Source: an uncultured Pelagibacteraceae bacterium
GTDB taxonomy: Bacteria > Pseudomonadota > Alphaproteobacteria > Pelagibacterales > Pelagibacteraceae
Assembly (NCBI GenBank): GCA_902587295.1
Contig: CACIKS010000003.1
Span: forward strand, 1 to 64,000
Length of the DNA: 64,000 nucleotides
Direction: 5' to 3'
How positions within the stretch are numbered: position 1 is the first letter of the stretch; every line of letters begins with the position of its first letter. The position numbers were made by a program, and so were the translations under genes. Positions 62,692-64,000 of the stretch are shown here, in pieces. The notes beneath the pieces were generated by a model. That model did not search any database. It was not told the origin of the DNA and was given only the letters and a program-made list of their open reading frames with translations.

Positions 62692-64000
62692 TGATTAAAA
62701 TGTCTTATACCTGTAAAAATCATTTTAACTTTAGCTTTATCAGCCATAGCAATAGAATCTTTGTCTCTAATTGATCCACCTGGTTGAATTATAATTTTAA
62801 CACCTGAATCAATTAATTTTTTAACCCCGTCAGAGAACGGAAAAAAAGCATCTGAAGCTGCAATAGAATTTTTAAGTTTTTTTGGTTGAAATTGTTTAGC
62901 TTTTTGAACAGCTATTCTACAACTATCAACTCTACTTGGTTGACCTGCACCAATACCTATAGTTGAAAAATTATTCGATATTACAATTGAATTAGATTTT
63001 ACGAATTTACATATACTAAAAGCAAATTCAGCTAATCCGATTTCTTTTTTTGTAGGTTTGAGCTTCGTAGCGAATTTAAGATTTTTTTTATCAAATATGA
63101 TGTCGTTCTTATCTTGCACCAAAAATGAATTATTTAATTGTTTTATTTGAATTTTATTTTTATTTTTGAATTTCGATATATCAACTAATATTAAATTTTT
63201 CCTCGATCTTAAGATTTTAATAGCCTCTTTATCAAATTTTTTTGCCATAATAACCTCAAAAAATATTTTTGACATTTCTTTCGCTATTTTTATATCTATT
63301 TTATAATTGCAAACCACAACTCCACCAAACGCGCTTATAGGATCAGAATTATAGGCTTCTTTAAATGATTTAATCGAGGAATTATTAATTGCTACGCCCG
63401 ATGGATTTGCGTGCTTAATTATAACTGTTCCAGTTTTTTTAAGTGACAATAAAATATCTAGACCTGTAAATATATCATTATAATTATTATAGCTCAGTGG
63501 TTTTCCGGTAATTTTTTTTAGACCAATTTCTTGATTGAATAAATCATTAACATATATACTGCTTTTTTGGTGGGGATTTTCTCCATACCTCAATTCTGCA
63601 ATTTTTTTACCGAAGATAGTTTTTTTTTCAGGAAACATTATATTTAATTTTTCGTTAAACCAATTAGATATAATTGAGTCATAATAAGCAGTTAAACCAA
63701 ACGCCTTGCTCGCCATTTGCTCCCTAAACTTAAGACTCGTAGAACCATTATTCCTGTTTAATTCAGTTATAAGATAAGAATAATTTTTTATATCTGTAAT
63801 AATCGATACATCTTTAAAATTTTTTGCCGCCGCTCTGACCAAGGTAGGCCCGCCAATGTCAATATTCTCGATTATTTGAGACGGATTTTTAGTCTTTTGA
63901 ATAGTTGTTATAAAGGGGTAAAAATTTATAATAACTAAATCTATATAATTAAATTTTTTCTTTCTCATTGTTTTTATGTGTTTTTTGTTTGATCTTTTAC
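62688..64000 (-). CDS. purH: bifunctional AICAR formyltransferase/IMP cyclohydrolase (5' end cut by window edge)
   Basis: IDLVIINFYPF, NIDIGGPTLVRAAAKNFKDV, RYGENPHQKS; frame remains open to 64000. Confidence 0.95.
   Translation of the reverse strand, partial: KRSNKKHIKTMRKKKFNYIDLVIINFYPFITTIQKTKNPSQIIENIDIGGPTLVRAAAKNFKDVSIITDIKNYSYLITELNRNNGSTSLKFREQMASKAFGLTAYYDSIISNWFNEKLNIMFPEKKTIFGKKIAELRYGENPHQKSSIYVNDLFNQEIGLKKITGKPLSYNNYNDIFTGLDILLSLKKTGTVIIKHANPSGVAINNSSIKSFKEAYNSDPISAFGGVVVCNYKIDIKIAKEMSKIFFEVIMAKKFDKEAIKILRSRKNLILVDISKFKNKNKIQIKQLNNSFLVQDKNDIIFDKKNLKFATKLKPTKKEIGLAEFAFSICKFVKSNSIVISNNFSTIGIGAGQPSRVDSCRIAVQKAKQFQPKKLKNSIAASDAFFPFSDGVKKLIDSGVKIIIQPGGSIRDKDSIAMADKAKVKMIFTGIRHFNH

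Noticed and set aside
1-64000. CRISPR arrays, transposases, integrases, prophage or toxin-antitoxin modules
   Set aside because: None recognised; the long homopolymer A/T tracts seen throughout reflect base composition.

Overview
The window is a compact, AT-rich, almost fully coding bacterial chromosome segment. Gene content and order match an alphaproteobacterium of the SAR11/Pelagibacter type; this is inferred from gene families, not from a database search. It contains an origin-proximal neighbourhood. A putative oriC (59761-60031) lies between divergent PPSRP (ppsR-like) and hemE. parA-parB, with two parS-like palindromes inside rsmG, and mnmG-mnmE-rho lie to its left. Other blocks are rpsO-rbfA-infB-nusA-metK-lnt-ybeY-phoH-miaB-fur, grpE-dnaK-dnaJ-dapB, a partial his cluster (hisB, frameshifted hisA, hisF, hisE), hslVU, ftsK, one tRNA-Gly and a 3' part of purH. 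No CRISPR array, transposase, prophage or rRNA was seen. The most interesting signals are: (i) a 38-codon ArfA-like ribosome-rescue ORF missing from the ORF track; (ii) hisA split by a G7 run in an operon that also lacks hisH; (iii) an intrinsic terminator 17 nt upstream of nusA, suggesting autogenous attenuation; (iv) sigma-32-like promoters placed so that dnaK and hslV mRNAs would be nearly leaderless; (v) two neighbouring divergent gene pairs whose start codons abut (ATGCAT) or overlap (CATG); (vi) a bidirectional terminator inside the coding sequence of a ThiE/TenI-like gene; (vii) convergent genes sharing a TTAA stop. I did not find a clearly new multi-gene defence or mobile system.
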